A program made the position numbers and the translations under genes. The notes under the pieces were generated by a model. It was not told the origin of the DNA. It searched no databases and saw only the letters and a list, made by a program, of their open reading frames with translations. Below, one piece after another: positions 26,754-34,518 of a stretch of 64,000 nucleotides of DNA; within the stretch, counting starts at the first letter, position 1; every line of letters starts with the position of its first letter. This stretch comes from Streptomyces sp. NBC_00259. GTDB taxonomy: Bacteria; Actinomycetota; Actinomycetes; Streptomycetales; Streptomycetaceae. The stretch spans positions 4,307,501 to 4,371,500 of the forward strand of contig NZ_CP108080.1 in NCBI RefSeq assembly GCF_036181745.1, written 5' to 3'.

Positions 26754-29105
26754 TCAGGCCGCGGTCGGCCGGGCGGGGGTGCCCTCCGTCGGCGGGACGG
26801 GGGCCACCCGGTCGAAGACGTCGTCGATGCGGTCGGGCCCTTCCCCGCCCGTCAGCAGATACGCCTGGGCCTCGCCGACGTGGAAGAACATTCCGTGCAG
26901 CTGCAGCGTGCCGTCGGCGAGCCTCCGTGCGACCGACTCGTGGGCGCGCAGATGCTCCAGCTGCTGGACCACATTGGTCAGACCCAGTTGCTCCACGGCG
27001 TCGACGGGCAGCCTGCCGGAGATCCTGGCCCAGGCGTGGCGCCGCGACCTCATTCGCTCCAGGCTGGGCCGGCCGTGCCGCAGCCAGCGCCTCAGCGGGG
27101 TCGTCGCACCGGTGCCGTCCGGCGGAGCGTTCAGCAGGGCCTCCATCGCGGCGCAGTCGGAGTGGCCGCAGACCGTGATCGAGTCCACCCGCAGGACGTC
27201 CACGGCGTACTCGATGGCAGCCGCGACCGAATCGTCCACGGTCTCCTCGTCGGTCAGGGGCACCAGATTGCCCATGTTCCGCACGGTGAACAGATCACCG
27301 GGGCCGCTCGCGGTGATCATGCTCGTGACCAGCCTGGAGTCCGTGCAGGTCAGGAACAGCTGGGAAGGGCGCTGGCCCTCACGCGCGAGCCGCGCGAGCT
27401 CACCGCGCAGCAGCGGGGCCGTGTTGCGCTGGAAGGAGCTGAGCCCGCTCGCCAGTTGATGCCTGCGCCTGCCCGGCCGCTGCTCGCCCTCCGCCGCCGG
27501 GTGTTCACCGCAGTGGTGATTGCGCCAGGGGGTCCAGGGGCGGCAGCAGGCGTGGGACTCGGAGGCGGGCTCGGCGATCCGCCCGCCGGACCGGCCGGTG
27601 AACTCGACCGTGCCGCCTTGTGTTTCGTGCGCCGCCTGCCAGTCGTGCAGCGCCTCGAACGCGGCGTGGTCCATGAACGAGCCGTCCAACTCCACGACGG
27701 CGTCGACGCCATGGGGCAGCTGCGCCAGCGCCCGGCTCAGCCGCGGCACGGCGAGGAACGTCAGCTGGCCGCGCACCCGGACCCGGTGGATCCCGTCGCG
27801 CTTTTCCATGGTGATCCGGGTCCTGGTCAGCCGGTGCAGCGCGACCGCCACCGCCACCGCGACACCGATGGCCACACCCGCGAGGACGTCCGTGAACACG
27901 ACCGCCGTCGTCGTCACGGCGTACACCAGTATTTCCCGGTTCCGCCGCACGCTGCGCAGATGCGTGAGGTTGACCATCTGGACGCCGACGACCATCACCA
28001 GCGCGGCCAGTGCGGCCAGCGGGATCAGACCGAGGACGGGCGGGAGCAGCAGCGCGGCGACCGCGACCCACAGTCCGTGCAGCATCGTCGAGTGCCGGCT
28101 GACCCCTCCCGCCTTGACGTTGGCCGTGCTGCGGACCGCGACTCCGGCGACGGGCAGTCCGCCGAGCGCGCCCGAGACGACATTGGCGGCGCCCTGTCCG
28201 GCCAGCTCGCGGTCCAGGTCCGAGCGGTGGACGGTGGGGCGTGCGTCCTTGCGGGCCGCCACGAGCTTGTCGACCGCGATCGCCGACAGCAGTGACTGCA
28301 CGCTGGTGACCAGCGTGATGGTCAGGACCGCGGCCGCGATACCGGGGATCGTGCCCTCGGGCAGCGCGGGCAGGGCATGGCTGCTCCATGACGGAAGGTC
28401 CACACGGGGCAGACTGAGCCCCGCGAGCACCGCGACGACGGTCGCGGCCACCACGGAGGCCAGCGCGGCGGGAACCTTCCTGAGCGCCCGGCCGGTGTTC
28501 CCGGGAATGCGTGGCCAGGCGAGCAGCAGGGCGATGGTCACGGCACTGACCGACAGCGCGGCCGGGTGGACGTGGGCGAGCTGCGCGGGCAGCGCGCGGA
28601 CGTTGCCGACCGCGGAGCTGTGCGGAGTGCCGCCGAGGACGATGTGCAGCTGGGCGAGGGCGATCGTGACGCCGATACCGGCGAGCATGCCGTGCACGAT
28701 CGCCGGGCTGACGGCGAGTGCGGAACGGGCGACCCGTACCGCGGCCAGAGCGAGTTGTGCGAGGCCGGCGACGACGGTGATGGCGCAGGTGGCGCGCCAG
28801 CCGTAGCGCTGGATCAGATCGGCCGTGATCACCGTGAGCCCCGCAGCGGGGCCGCTGACCTGGAGCGGGGACCCGCCGAGCAGGCCCGCGACGCCGCCGA
28901 CGGCGGCGGCCACGAGGCCCGCCTGGAGTGGCGCGCCGGTGGCCAGGGCGATGCCGAGGGAGAGCGGGAGCGCGATGAGGAAGACGCTGATCGAGGCGGA
29001 CAGATCGGCGGGGTGGACGCGGAAGCCTCTGTCCGGCCGGCGTGGGGGCCGAGGCCGGTGGTCGTCGGCGGCAGGCGTCGTCGTACAGGGCTGGCAGGCG
29101 GGCAT
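26754..29105 (-). CDS. SulP anion transporter fused to beta-carbonic anhydrase
   Basis: This 783-residue fusion has an N-terminal SulP transporter (about residues 30-440, 10-12 helices; LSASISVFLIALPLSLGIALATGAP, SGPAAGLTVI, AGQGAANVVSGALGGLPVAG), a short STAS-like segment (~460-530), then a beta-class carbonic anhydrase (~590-770). The zinc ligands are in FLTCTDSRL (C-x-D-S-R) and CGHSDCAAM (H-x2-C). Such fusions are thought to move bicarbonate or sulfate, with the anhydrase supplying substrate. The ATG is preceded by GGAGGAGA eight bases away, so the longer frame upstream is rejected. A divergent promoter region separates it from the deacetylase-like lipoprotein gene. Confidence 0.92.
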   Translation of the reverse strand: MPACQPCTTTPAADDHRPRPPRRPDRGFRVHPADLSASISVFLIALPLSLGIALATGAPLQAGLVAAAVGGVAGLLGGSPLQVSGPAAGLTVITADLIQRYGWRATCAITVVAGLAQLALAAVRVARSALAVSPAIVHGMLAGIGVTIALAQLHIVLGGTPHSSAVGNVRALPAQLAHVHPAALSVSAVTIALLLAWPRIPGNTGRALRKVPAALASVVAATVVAVLAGLSLPRVDLPSWSSHALPALPEGTIPGIAAAVLTITLVTSVQSLLSAIAVDKLVAARKDARPTVHRSDLDRELAGQGAANVVSGALGGLPVAGVAVRSTANVKAGGVSRHSTMLHGLWVAVAALLLPPVLGLIPLAALAALVMVVGVQMVNLTHLRSVRRNREILVYAVTTTAVVFTDVLAGVAIGVAVAVAVALHRLTRTRITMEKRDGIHRVRVRGQLTFLAVPRLSRALAQLPHGVDAVVELDGSFMDHAAFEALHDWQAAHETQGGTVEFTGRSGGRIAEPASESHACCRPWTPWRNHHCGEHPAAEGEQRPGRRRHQLASGLSSFQRNTAPLLRGELARLAREGQRPSQLFLTCTDSRLVTSMITASGPGDLFTVRNMGNLVPLTDEETVDDSVAAAIEYAVDVLRVDSITVCGHSDCAAMEALLNAPPDGTGATTPLRRWLRHGRPSLERMRSRRHAWARISGRLPVDAVEQLGLTNVVQQLEHLRAHESVARRLADGTLQLHGMFFHVGEAQAYLLTGGEGPDRIDDVFDRVAPVPPTEGTPARPTAA

Positions 29106-29429
29106 GGTTCCCGTCTCCTCCGGGGCGGCGCGGTCGCGGAACGTGGGGGCGCGGCCGTGGGTCACGGCGTACAGCGGCGGGATGGTCGAGAGCCGGAGCC
29201 CGAACGGGCCCGTCCGAACTCTCGGTAAATGGATCGTAATGCAGAGTAAAGACTGAGACATGATTTTCAGGGCAAATAGGACACTCTTTCACCCGATTCA
29301 GCGATTAATCATCCCGGCTCGGCCTGTTGCGCTCCTTTCTTCCCCACGGCATGTGAATTTGTCCGGGATCGAAGTCGTATCGGCGTATGAGTCGCACGCC
29401 GCTGCCCTACGAGGGAAGAGGGTGCTCGG
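29106..29429. other. Divergent intergenic region, AT-richer
   Basis: This 324-bp gap between two divergent genes includes a clearly AT-richer stretch (about 29220-29360) likely to hold both promoters. No conserved site could be named by eye and no gene is supported. Confidence 0.5.
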
Positions 29430-30878
29430 ATGCTGCCCGCCAAAGGAAAGGCCGTCCTCGGCGCCGTGGTCGCCGCGCTGGTCACGGGTCTCGCCGGATG
29501 TTCCGGCGGGCCCAGTGCGGGATCGCTCGGCGGGAAGGAGGGGACCGGTGCCTTCGGTGGCCCCGGCCTCATCGGCGACGGTTCGACCTCGTACACCGGA
29601 TCTCAGCCCGGCCTGCCCGAGCCGCAGCGCCTGAAGCCCGGTCAGAAGCCGCCGCAGTTCGTGGTCTTCTCCTGGGACGGCGCGAGCGAGGACGGGTCGA
29701 AGCTCTTCTCCCACTTCCGCAAGGTGGGCGAGAAGTACGGCATGACGATGACCTACTTCCTCAGCGGCGTGTATCTGCTGCCCGAGGAGAAGGCGGAGAT
29801 GTACGACCCGCCGAAGCACTCCGCGGGCCGCTCCGACATCGGCTTCAACACCGTCGAGGGAATCAAGGCCACCGTGCGCGAACTGCGCGGAGCCTGGCTG
29901 GACGGCAACGAGATCGGAACGCACTTCAACGGCCACTTCTGCGGCCCGCAGGGCGGTGGGACGACCTGGTCGGCCGACGAGTGGAGGAGCGAGCTCGACC
30001 AGGCCAAGTCCTTCGTGAAGAACTGGCGGACGAACGCGGGTCTGCCGCGCGAGAAGTCACTCCCGTTCGACTACGACCGGGAGCTCATCGGCGCCCGCAC
30101 CCCCTGCCTCGAGGGGCGCGAGAACTTCATGCGGGTCGCGAGCAAGCTCGGCTTCCGCTACGACACCAGCGGCATCAGCGAGCAGATCTGGCCGGACAAG
30201 AAGCGTGGCCTGTGGGACCTGTCGCTGCAGATGGTCCCCGTCCCCGGCCGTGCTTTCGAGACGCTGTCCATGGACTACAACTTCATGGTCAACCAGTCGG
30301 GCACGGCGAAGGGCGCGCCCAGCATGCACACGTTGTGGGGCAACCAGATGCGTGACGGTCTGATCAAGGGCTTCACCCGTGCCTACAAGGGCAATCGTGC
30401 GCCGTTCATCATCGGGAACCACTTCGAGTCGTGGAACGGCGGCGCCTACATGCGCGCCGTCGAGCAGACGATCGGGTTTGTGTGCGTGCAGCGGGACGTC
30501 CGGTGCGTGTCGTTCCGTCAGCTCGTCGACTGGCTGGACGCACAGGACCCCGAAGTCCTGAAGAAGCTCCGCACCCTGCCGGTCGGCCGGGCACCGGCGA
30601 AGGGCTGGAAGGCCTTCATGGGTGCAGAGCCCGCCGGGTCGGACAAGCCTGGCGGGTCCGGCAGACCCGCCGGGTCCGACAAGCCGCTCGGGGCGGCCGG
30701 GCCCGCGCTGCCCGCCGGGCCTGCCCACGAGACCCGGGCCGGCATCTCGGGTGCGGATGAACTCACGGAGGCGGGCGGGCCCAGTCTGGTGTGGCCGGCG
30801 GACAGCGGGAACGGGGCCGTCCCGGACCGGTTGGCACAGGACGGACCTGCTGTGATCAGACCGGTTGCGGGGCGCTGA
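29430..30878 (+). CDS. Polysaccharide-deacetylase-like lipoprotein
   Basis: This 482-residue exported lipoprotein has a signal sequence ending in the lipobox LAGC, acylated at Cys24. The domain (about residues 75-380) resembles NodB-type polysaccharide deacetylases: FSWDGASED in place of TFDDG, and GTHFNGHF (H-x3-H) for metal binding. The variant motif makes activity uncertain. The C-terminal ~80 residues are Gly/Pro/Ala-rich with PAGSDKP-type repeats. It overlaps the convergent ATPase gene by 23 bp at the 3' ends. The ribosome site AGGGAAGAGGG lies just upstream. Confidence 0.8.
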   Translation: MLPAKGKAVLGAVVAALVTGLAGCSGGPSAGSLGGKEGTGAFGGPGLIGDGSTSYTGSQPGLPEPQRLKPGQKPPQFVVFSWDGASEDGSKLFSHFRKVGEKYGMTMTYFLSGVYLLPEEKAEMYDPPKHSAGRSDIGFNTVEGIKATVRELRGAWLDGNEIGTHFNGHFCGPQGGGTTWSADEWRSELDQAKSFVKNWRTNAGLPREKSLPFDYDRELIGARTPCLEGRENFMRVASKLGFRYDTSGISEQIWPDKKRGLWDLSLQMVPVPGRAFETLSMDYNFMVNQSGTAKGAPSMHTLWGNQMRDGLIKGFTRAYKGNRAPFIIGNHFESWNGGAYMRAVEQTIGFVCVQRDVRCVSFRQLVDWLDAQDPEVLKKLRTLPVGRAPAKGWKAFMGAEPAGSDKPGGSGRPAGSDKPLGAAGPALPAGPAHETRAGISGADELTEAGGPSLVWPADSGNGAVPDRLAQDGPAVIRPVAGR

Positions 30879-31851
30879 CCTCCGCCGCCCGCTCCCCGAG
30901 TACGAAGGCGGGGTCGACCTGAGCGGCCAGGTCGGCACCCGTCTTCGCGTTGCCCCAGCTCTCCGCGTTCTTCAGATGGAAGTGCACCATCTGGGACGTG
31001 TACCGCTGCCAGTCGCGTCGCGCGTACGACGCGTCCGCCGCCTGCCGCAGTGTGCCCAGTGCCGTTCGGTTGGCGTCCTCCAGCAACTCGAAGCGGGGCG
31101 GGCGGCCCTTCTCCATGGCCCGCACCCAGTCCGAGTGCCCGATGGTGACGAGCAGGTCCTCGCCCACCTGGTCGCGCAGGAAGTCCAGATCGTCCGGGCC
31201 CTGCACCTTGTTGCCGACGACCTTCAGGGCGACGCCGAAGTCCCGTGCGTACTCCTTGTACTGCCGGTAGACGGAGACGCCCTTGCGGGTCGGCTCGGCG
31301 ACGAGGAACGTCATGTCGAAGCGCGTGAACATGCCGGAGGCGAACGAGTCCGACCCCGCCGTCATGTCGACCACGACGTACTCGTCCGCGCCGTCGACGA
31401 GATGGTTGAGGCACAGCTCGACCGCCCCGACCTTGGAGTGGTAACACGCCACTCCGAGATCCGACTCGGTGAACGGTCCGGTCGCCATCAGCCGGATCTG
31501 CCCGTCGTCGAGCCGTACGGTCCGCGCACACGTGTCGTAGACCGGGTTGTCCTCGCGTACGCGCAGGAGCCGCGACCCCTCGCCCGGAGGCGTGGTCTTG
31601 ATCATGGTCTCGGCGGACGTGATCCGCGGATTCGTGCCGCGCAGATAGTCCTTGATGAGCGGAAGATGTGCGCCCATCGCCGGCAGTGCCGCGGCCTCGT
31701 CCTCGTCGAGTCCGAGCGCCGCGCCCAGATGCTGGTTGATGTCGGCGTCCACCGCGACGACATGGGCCTGCTGGGCGGCGAGGTGGCGGATGAAGAGCGA
31801 GGACAGCGTGGTCTTGCCGCTGCCGCCCTTCCCTACGAAAGCGATCTTCAT
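30856..31851 (-). CDS. MinD/CooC-type P-loop ATPase
   Basis: This 331-residue ATPase begins MKIAFVGKGGSGKTTLSSLFI, with the deviant Walker A of the MinD/ParA class, then VVAVDADINQHLG and VVVDMTAGSDSFASG. It resembles CooC-like maturation ATPases or an orphan ParA, but no partner metal enzyme or ParB is next to it. By recollection the Streptomyces orthologue is annotated only as an ATP/GTP-binding protein. The next gene, divergent and 109 bp away, is the Fic-like protein, an arrangement that seems conserved. The role is unknown. Confidence 0.83.
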   Translation of the reverse strand: MKIAFVGKGGSGKTTLSSLFIRHLAAQQAHVVAVDADINQHLGAALGLDEDEAAALPAMGAHLPLIKDYLRGTNPRITSAETMIKTTPPGEGSRLLRVREDNPVYDTCARTVRLDDGQIRLMATGPFTESDLGVACYHSKVGAVELCLNHLVDGADEYVVVDMTAGSDSFASGMFTRFDMTFLVAEPTRKGVSVYRQYKEYARDFGVALKVVGNKVQGPDDLDFLRDQVGEDLLVTIGHSDWVRAMEKGRPPRFELLEDANRTALGTLRQAADASYARRDWQRYTSQMVHFHLKNAESWGNAKTGADLAAQVDPAFVLGERAAEVSAPQPV

Positions 31852-31959
31852 GTTCAGCTACGGTAGCGGGCTGATCGCCCGCAGTGGCCACAGTGCGTGA
31901 AGAAGACCACTCCATCGTGGGGCGAAGGCGAGGGGCGGAGACGCGTAGCCTCCTTACTT

Positions 31960-32784
31960 ATGAGTACGAACGCCTCTGACCCCCTGGCCGCGCTGGGTGA
32001 TCTTCCCGGGGTCGCGGATGCCGTGGACGCCGTGCGCAAGGCCGTCGACCGGGTCTACGGGCACCGCGTCATGCGGCGCCGCAGCAACGAGGTGACCTCG
32101 GAGGCGGCGCTGCGCGGAGCCCGCGCCTCCGCGGCGCTCTCGGGTGCCGACTGGGCCCTGGAGGAGGTGCGCCGACGCAGTGACTTCGGTGGCGAGGAGG
32201 AGGCTCGTACCGTCGGAGCGGCGCTCCGGCTGACCGCCGAGGCGGGCCAGTTGCTGTCCATCTGGCGCCAGTCCCCGCTGCGTGTGCTGGCCCGGCTCCA
32301 TCTGGTGGCCGAGGGCGGCGCGGTGCCCGACGAGACGGTCGGCCGGCCACGGCTCGCGGGGGAGAAGGTCGACGAGCCGCTGATCGAGGCGCCGCTCCCG
32401 GACGCGGACGAGGTCGCCGGACGGCTGGAGGGGCTCTCCGGGCTGGTCATCGCGGGCAGTTCGGCCCCCGCTCTGGTGATGGCCGCGGTGGTGCACGGCG
32501 AACTGCTCGCCCTGCGCCCGTTCTCGTCGTCCAACGGCCTGGTCGCCCGTACGGCGGAACGCATCGTCCTGGTCGGCAGCGGACTGGACCCGAAGTCGAT
32601 CTGCCCTGCCGAGGTCGGTCATGCCGAACTCGGCCGTACGGCGTACATGGAGGCCTTCGACGGCTATCTCTCCGGGACCCCGGAGGGGATGGGCGCCTGG
32701 ATCGCGCACTGCGGCCGTGCCGTCGAACTCGGTGTGCGGGAGTCGACGGCGGTGTGTGAGGCCCTGCAGCGAGGAGCGGCCTGA
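31960..32784 (+). CDS. Degenerate Fic/DOC-family-like protein
   Basis: This 274-residue helical protein shows a Fic-like layout. SAALSGADW (~57-65) resembles the conserved helix before the active site, and LRPFSSSNGLVAR (185-197) aligns with the Fic core HPFx(D/E)GNGRxxR. The catalytic His is Arg here and the acidic residue and first Gly are Ser, so AMP-transfer activity is doubtful; a binding or scaffold role is possible. Homologues are loosely annotated as oxidoreductases in S. coelicolor (SCO3559, from memory). The start ATG (MSTNASDPLAAL) has no clear ribosome site; an upstream ATG would add 21 residues. It is divergent from the MinD-type ATPase gene. Confidence 0.75.
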   Translation: MSTNASDPLAALGDLPGVADAVDAVRKAVDRVYGHRVMRRRSNEVTSEAALRGARASAALSGADWALEEVRRRSDFGGEEEARTVGAALRLTAEAGQLLSIWRQSPLRVLARLHLVAEGGAVPDETVGRPRLAGEKVDEPLIEAPLPDADEVAGRLEGLSGLVIAGSSAPALVMAAVVHGELLALRPFSSSNGLVARTAERIVLVGSGLDPKSICPAEVGHAELGRTAYMEAFDGYLSGTPEGMGAWIAHCGRAVELGVRESTAVCEALQRGAA

Positions 32785-32833
32785 CGGGCCGTTCGAAGCG
32801 GGCCGGAGATTTCGACGAGGCCGGAAAAGGGTT

Positions 32834-32867
32834 GCGGCGGTACCGGTTGGTACCGCCGCTGGCATGT
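32834..32867 (-). terminator. Hairpin with T-run on minus strand
   Basis: An 11-bp perfect stem GCGGCGGTACC (32834-32844) with GGTACCGCCGC (32849-32859) is followed on the minus strand by AACCCTTTT (to 32825). It can terminate minus-strand transcription coming from the HAD gene or a small RNA, and may also stop the Fic-like transcript. Confidence 0.65.
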
Positions 32868-33083
32868 CGGCCCAGTTACCAAGCGTCCTCGATATGTTGC
32901 CCATCAGGTCGGGAACTTTGCCCGTCACCTGGTGCGGCTGGCCCGTAATCGACGGGTCGACGTCGCGTGGGTGCTCGGCGTTCATGCTCGGTCCGTGGGG
33001 CCTTTGTTGCGTAGAAGGTAATCCTCTCGGATGTCCCGGGTCTCGCGGGCCGTTAAGTCCTTTGTACTCCTGCCTTCCGGCAA
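32863..33083. ncRNA. Probable 6S-like RNA locus (scr3559-type)
   Basis: No protein gene is supported in this interval. In S. coelicolor the 6S-like RNA scr3559 is encoded between SCO3558 and SCO3559, the counterparts of the HAD and Fic-like genes flanking here (knowledge plus synteny). The sequence has the long-range pairing expected of a rod-like RNA, for example CAGGT...ACCTG around 32906-32930 and GGCCCG/CGGGCC pairing of 32940-32945 with 33046-33051. Outward-facing terminator hairpins bound it on both sides, so strand and exact ends are uncertain. Confidence 0.5.
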
Positions 33084-33108
33084 GCGGAACCCCTGTCCGC
33101 ACTTTTTA
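33084..33108 (+). terminator. Terminator hairpin on plus strand with alternative pairing
   Basis: GCGGA (33084-33088) pairs with TCCGC (33096-33100) and is followed by CTTTTTAC. The left arm overlaps another 5-bp hairpin, TTCCG (33075-33079) with CGGAA (33085-33089), so the two are mutually exclusive. It would end a plus-strand RNA in this gap. Confidence 0.6.
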
Positions 33109-33117
33109 CTTTTGATC

Positions 33118-33960
33118 TCAAATACGGGCAAAAGCAGCGCTGCGGCGCCGGCTGGCGTACCAGACGAGCCCGGCCGTGGCCGCCGCCGCGCCCACAGCTG
33201 CCGCGGCGAGCAGTGCGGGACGCGCCGGCATCGTGAACGCCGGGATGCGCTGCTTGAGTCGAACCGGGCGGTCGAAGACGAGAACCGGCCAGCCGCGTGA
33301 GGCCGCTTCGCGGCGCAGCGTGCGGTCCGGATTGACCGCGTACGGATGACCCACGGATTCCAGCATCGGGACATCGGTGACGGAGTCGCTGTACGCGAAG
33401 CAGCGCGCCAGGTCGTATCCCTCCGACTCGGCGAGGTCCTTGACGGCCTCGGCCTTCGTCGGGCCGTAGGCGTAGTACTCCACCTCTCCGGTGAAGCAGC
33501 CGTCGTCGCCGACGACCATCCGGGTGGCGACCACGCGGTCGGCACCGAGCAGCTCGCCGATCGGCTCGACGACTTCGGCGCCGGAGGTGGAGACGATGAC
33601 GACATCGCGGCCCGCGGCGTGGTGCTCCTCGATGAGGGAGGCGGCTTCGTCGTAGATGATCGGGTCGATCAGGTCGTGCAGCGTCTCGGCGACGATCTCC
33701 TTGACCTGGTCGACGTTCCAGCCCTTGCAGAGCGCGGACAGGTACTTGCGCATCCGCTCCATCTGGTCGTGGTCGGCGCCGCCCGCGAGGAAGATGAACT
33801 GGGTGTACGCAGTCCGCAGTACGGCGCGGCGGTTGATCAGTCCGCCACGGTAGAAGGACTTGCTGAAGGTCAGCGTCGACGACTTCGCAATGACCGTCTT
33901 GTCCAGGTCAAAGAAGGCTGCTGTGCGCGGCAAGGAGTGGTTTTCCACGACGCAGAGCAT
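33118..33960 (-). CDS. HAD-family (subfamily IB) phosphatase with C-terminal membrane helix
   Basis: This 280-residue HAD hydrolase has DLDKTVI (nucleophile Asp and general acid/base), STSGAEVVEP (Ser/Thr motif), and YSDSVTDVPML (metal-binding acidic motif). The last ~35 residues form a hydrophobic helix followed by basic residues. IB-type members act on phosphoserine-like or lipid phosphates; the substrate is unknown. The Streptomyces orthologue was linked to morphological development by annotation (SCO3558, memory). The start ATG has GGAGGG six bases upstream. Confidence 0.87.
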   Translation of the reverse strand: MLCVVENHSLPRTAAFFDLDKTVIAKSSTLTFSKSFYRGGLINRRAVLRTAYTQFIFLAGGADHDQMERMRKYLSALCKGWNVDQVKEIVAETLHDLIDPIIYDEAASLIEEHHAAGRDVVIVSTSGAEVVEPIGELLGADRVVATRMVVGDDGCFTGEVEYYAYGPTKAEAVKDLAESEGYDLARCFAYSDSVTDVPMLESVGHPYAVNPDRTLRREAASRGWPVLVFDRPVRLKQRIPAFTMPARPALLAAAAVGAAAATAGLVWYASRRRSAAFARI

Positions 33961-34518
33961 AGGCGCCCTCCATTCGGCGTAAGCTAGGGCGCGTGGGTTT
34001 GCCTGAGAAGGCTCTCGGGTACACCATGGAAGTCACGGATCGTTCGCGACCGTGCTAACCCGGTCCGGCTCCTCCCCCCCCGAGTCGGCCGTGGGGACGA
34101 CCCCCGCTCTCCCCCCCGGCGGGGGTCGTCGCATGTCCGGACGCGTTTTCGCTCCCCGCATCTGATCGTTCTCCCCTCTCGGCGCCTCTCTGCGTCCTCG
34201 ACGGCCCGGCTTCACGCCGCCCCGCTCGCGTCACTCTGTGTAGTTGTAGCGCTGCGCTCCGAATGTCATGCCGAAAGTCGCCGGTATGAGCTACCGGGAT
34301 ATTCACAAGCGGTGAGTTGTCCACAGTTCCGGAGCAAGATCCACACGATTTTCCGGCGGCGTGCACGGTGATTCCGTCCGCGAAAGTTCACGGACCGAAG
34401 GATTTCACCTGTCCCGGATCGATCTCGCCGTGTGGTGAGAGCGGTGCGGGACACCTGCGGGGGCGGTGTGCCGACCCCGCGGCAGCCACCGCGCAGCGCG
34501 GTGAGAGGGGGAGACATT
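33961..34518. other. Intergenic region between HAD gene and Tad locus, with RNA-like hairpins
   Basis: This 558-bp divergent gap has several hairpins but no supported gene. At ~34000-34017 CCTGAGA-AGGC-TCTCGGG and at ~34034-34054 CACGG-A-TCG-TTCG-CGA-CCGTG are RNA-like stems. GACGACCCCCGC/GCGGGGGTCGTC at 34096-34107/34119-34130 is terminator-like. A TTGTCCACA box lies at 34317-34325. Promoters for both flanking genes should be here. Confidence 0.5.
34317..34325 (+). promoter_or_regulatory. DnaA-box-like site (TTGTCCACA) upstream of ssd
   Basis: The nine bases match the preferred Streptomyces DnaA box exactly. It is a single site, not a cluster, 193 bp before the Ssd start, so it is not an origin. 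It may be chance or a regulatory DnaA site. Confidence 0.35.

Noticed and set aside
34317..34325. Replication origin
   Set aside because: Only single DnaA boxes are seen, without a cluster or dnaA/dnaN neighbours.
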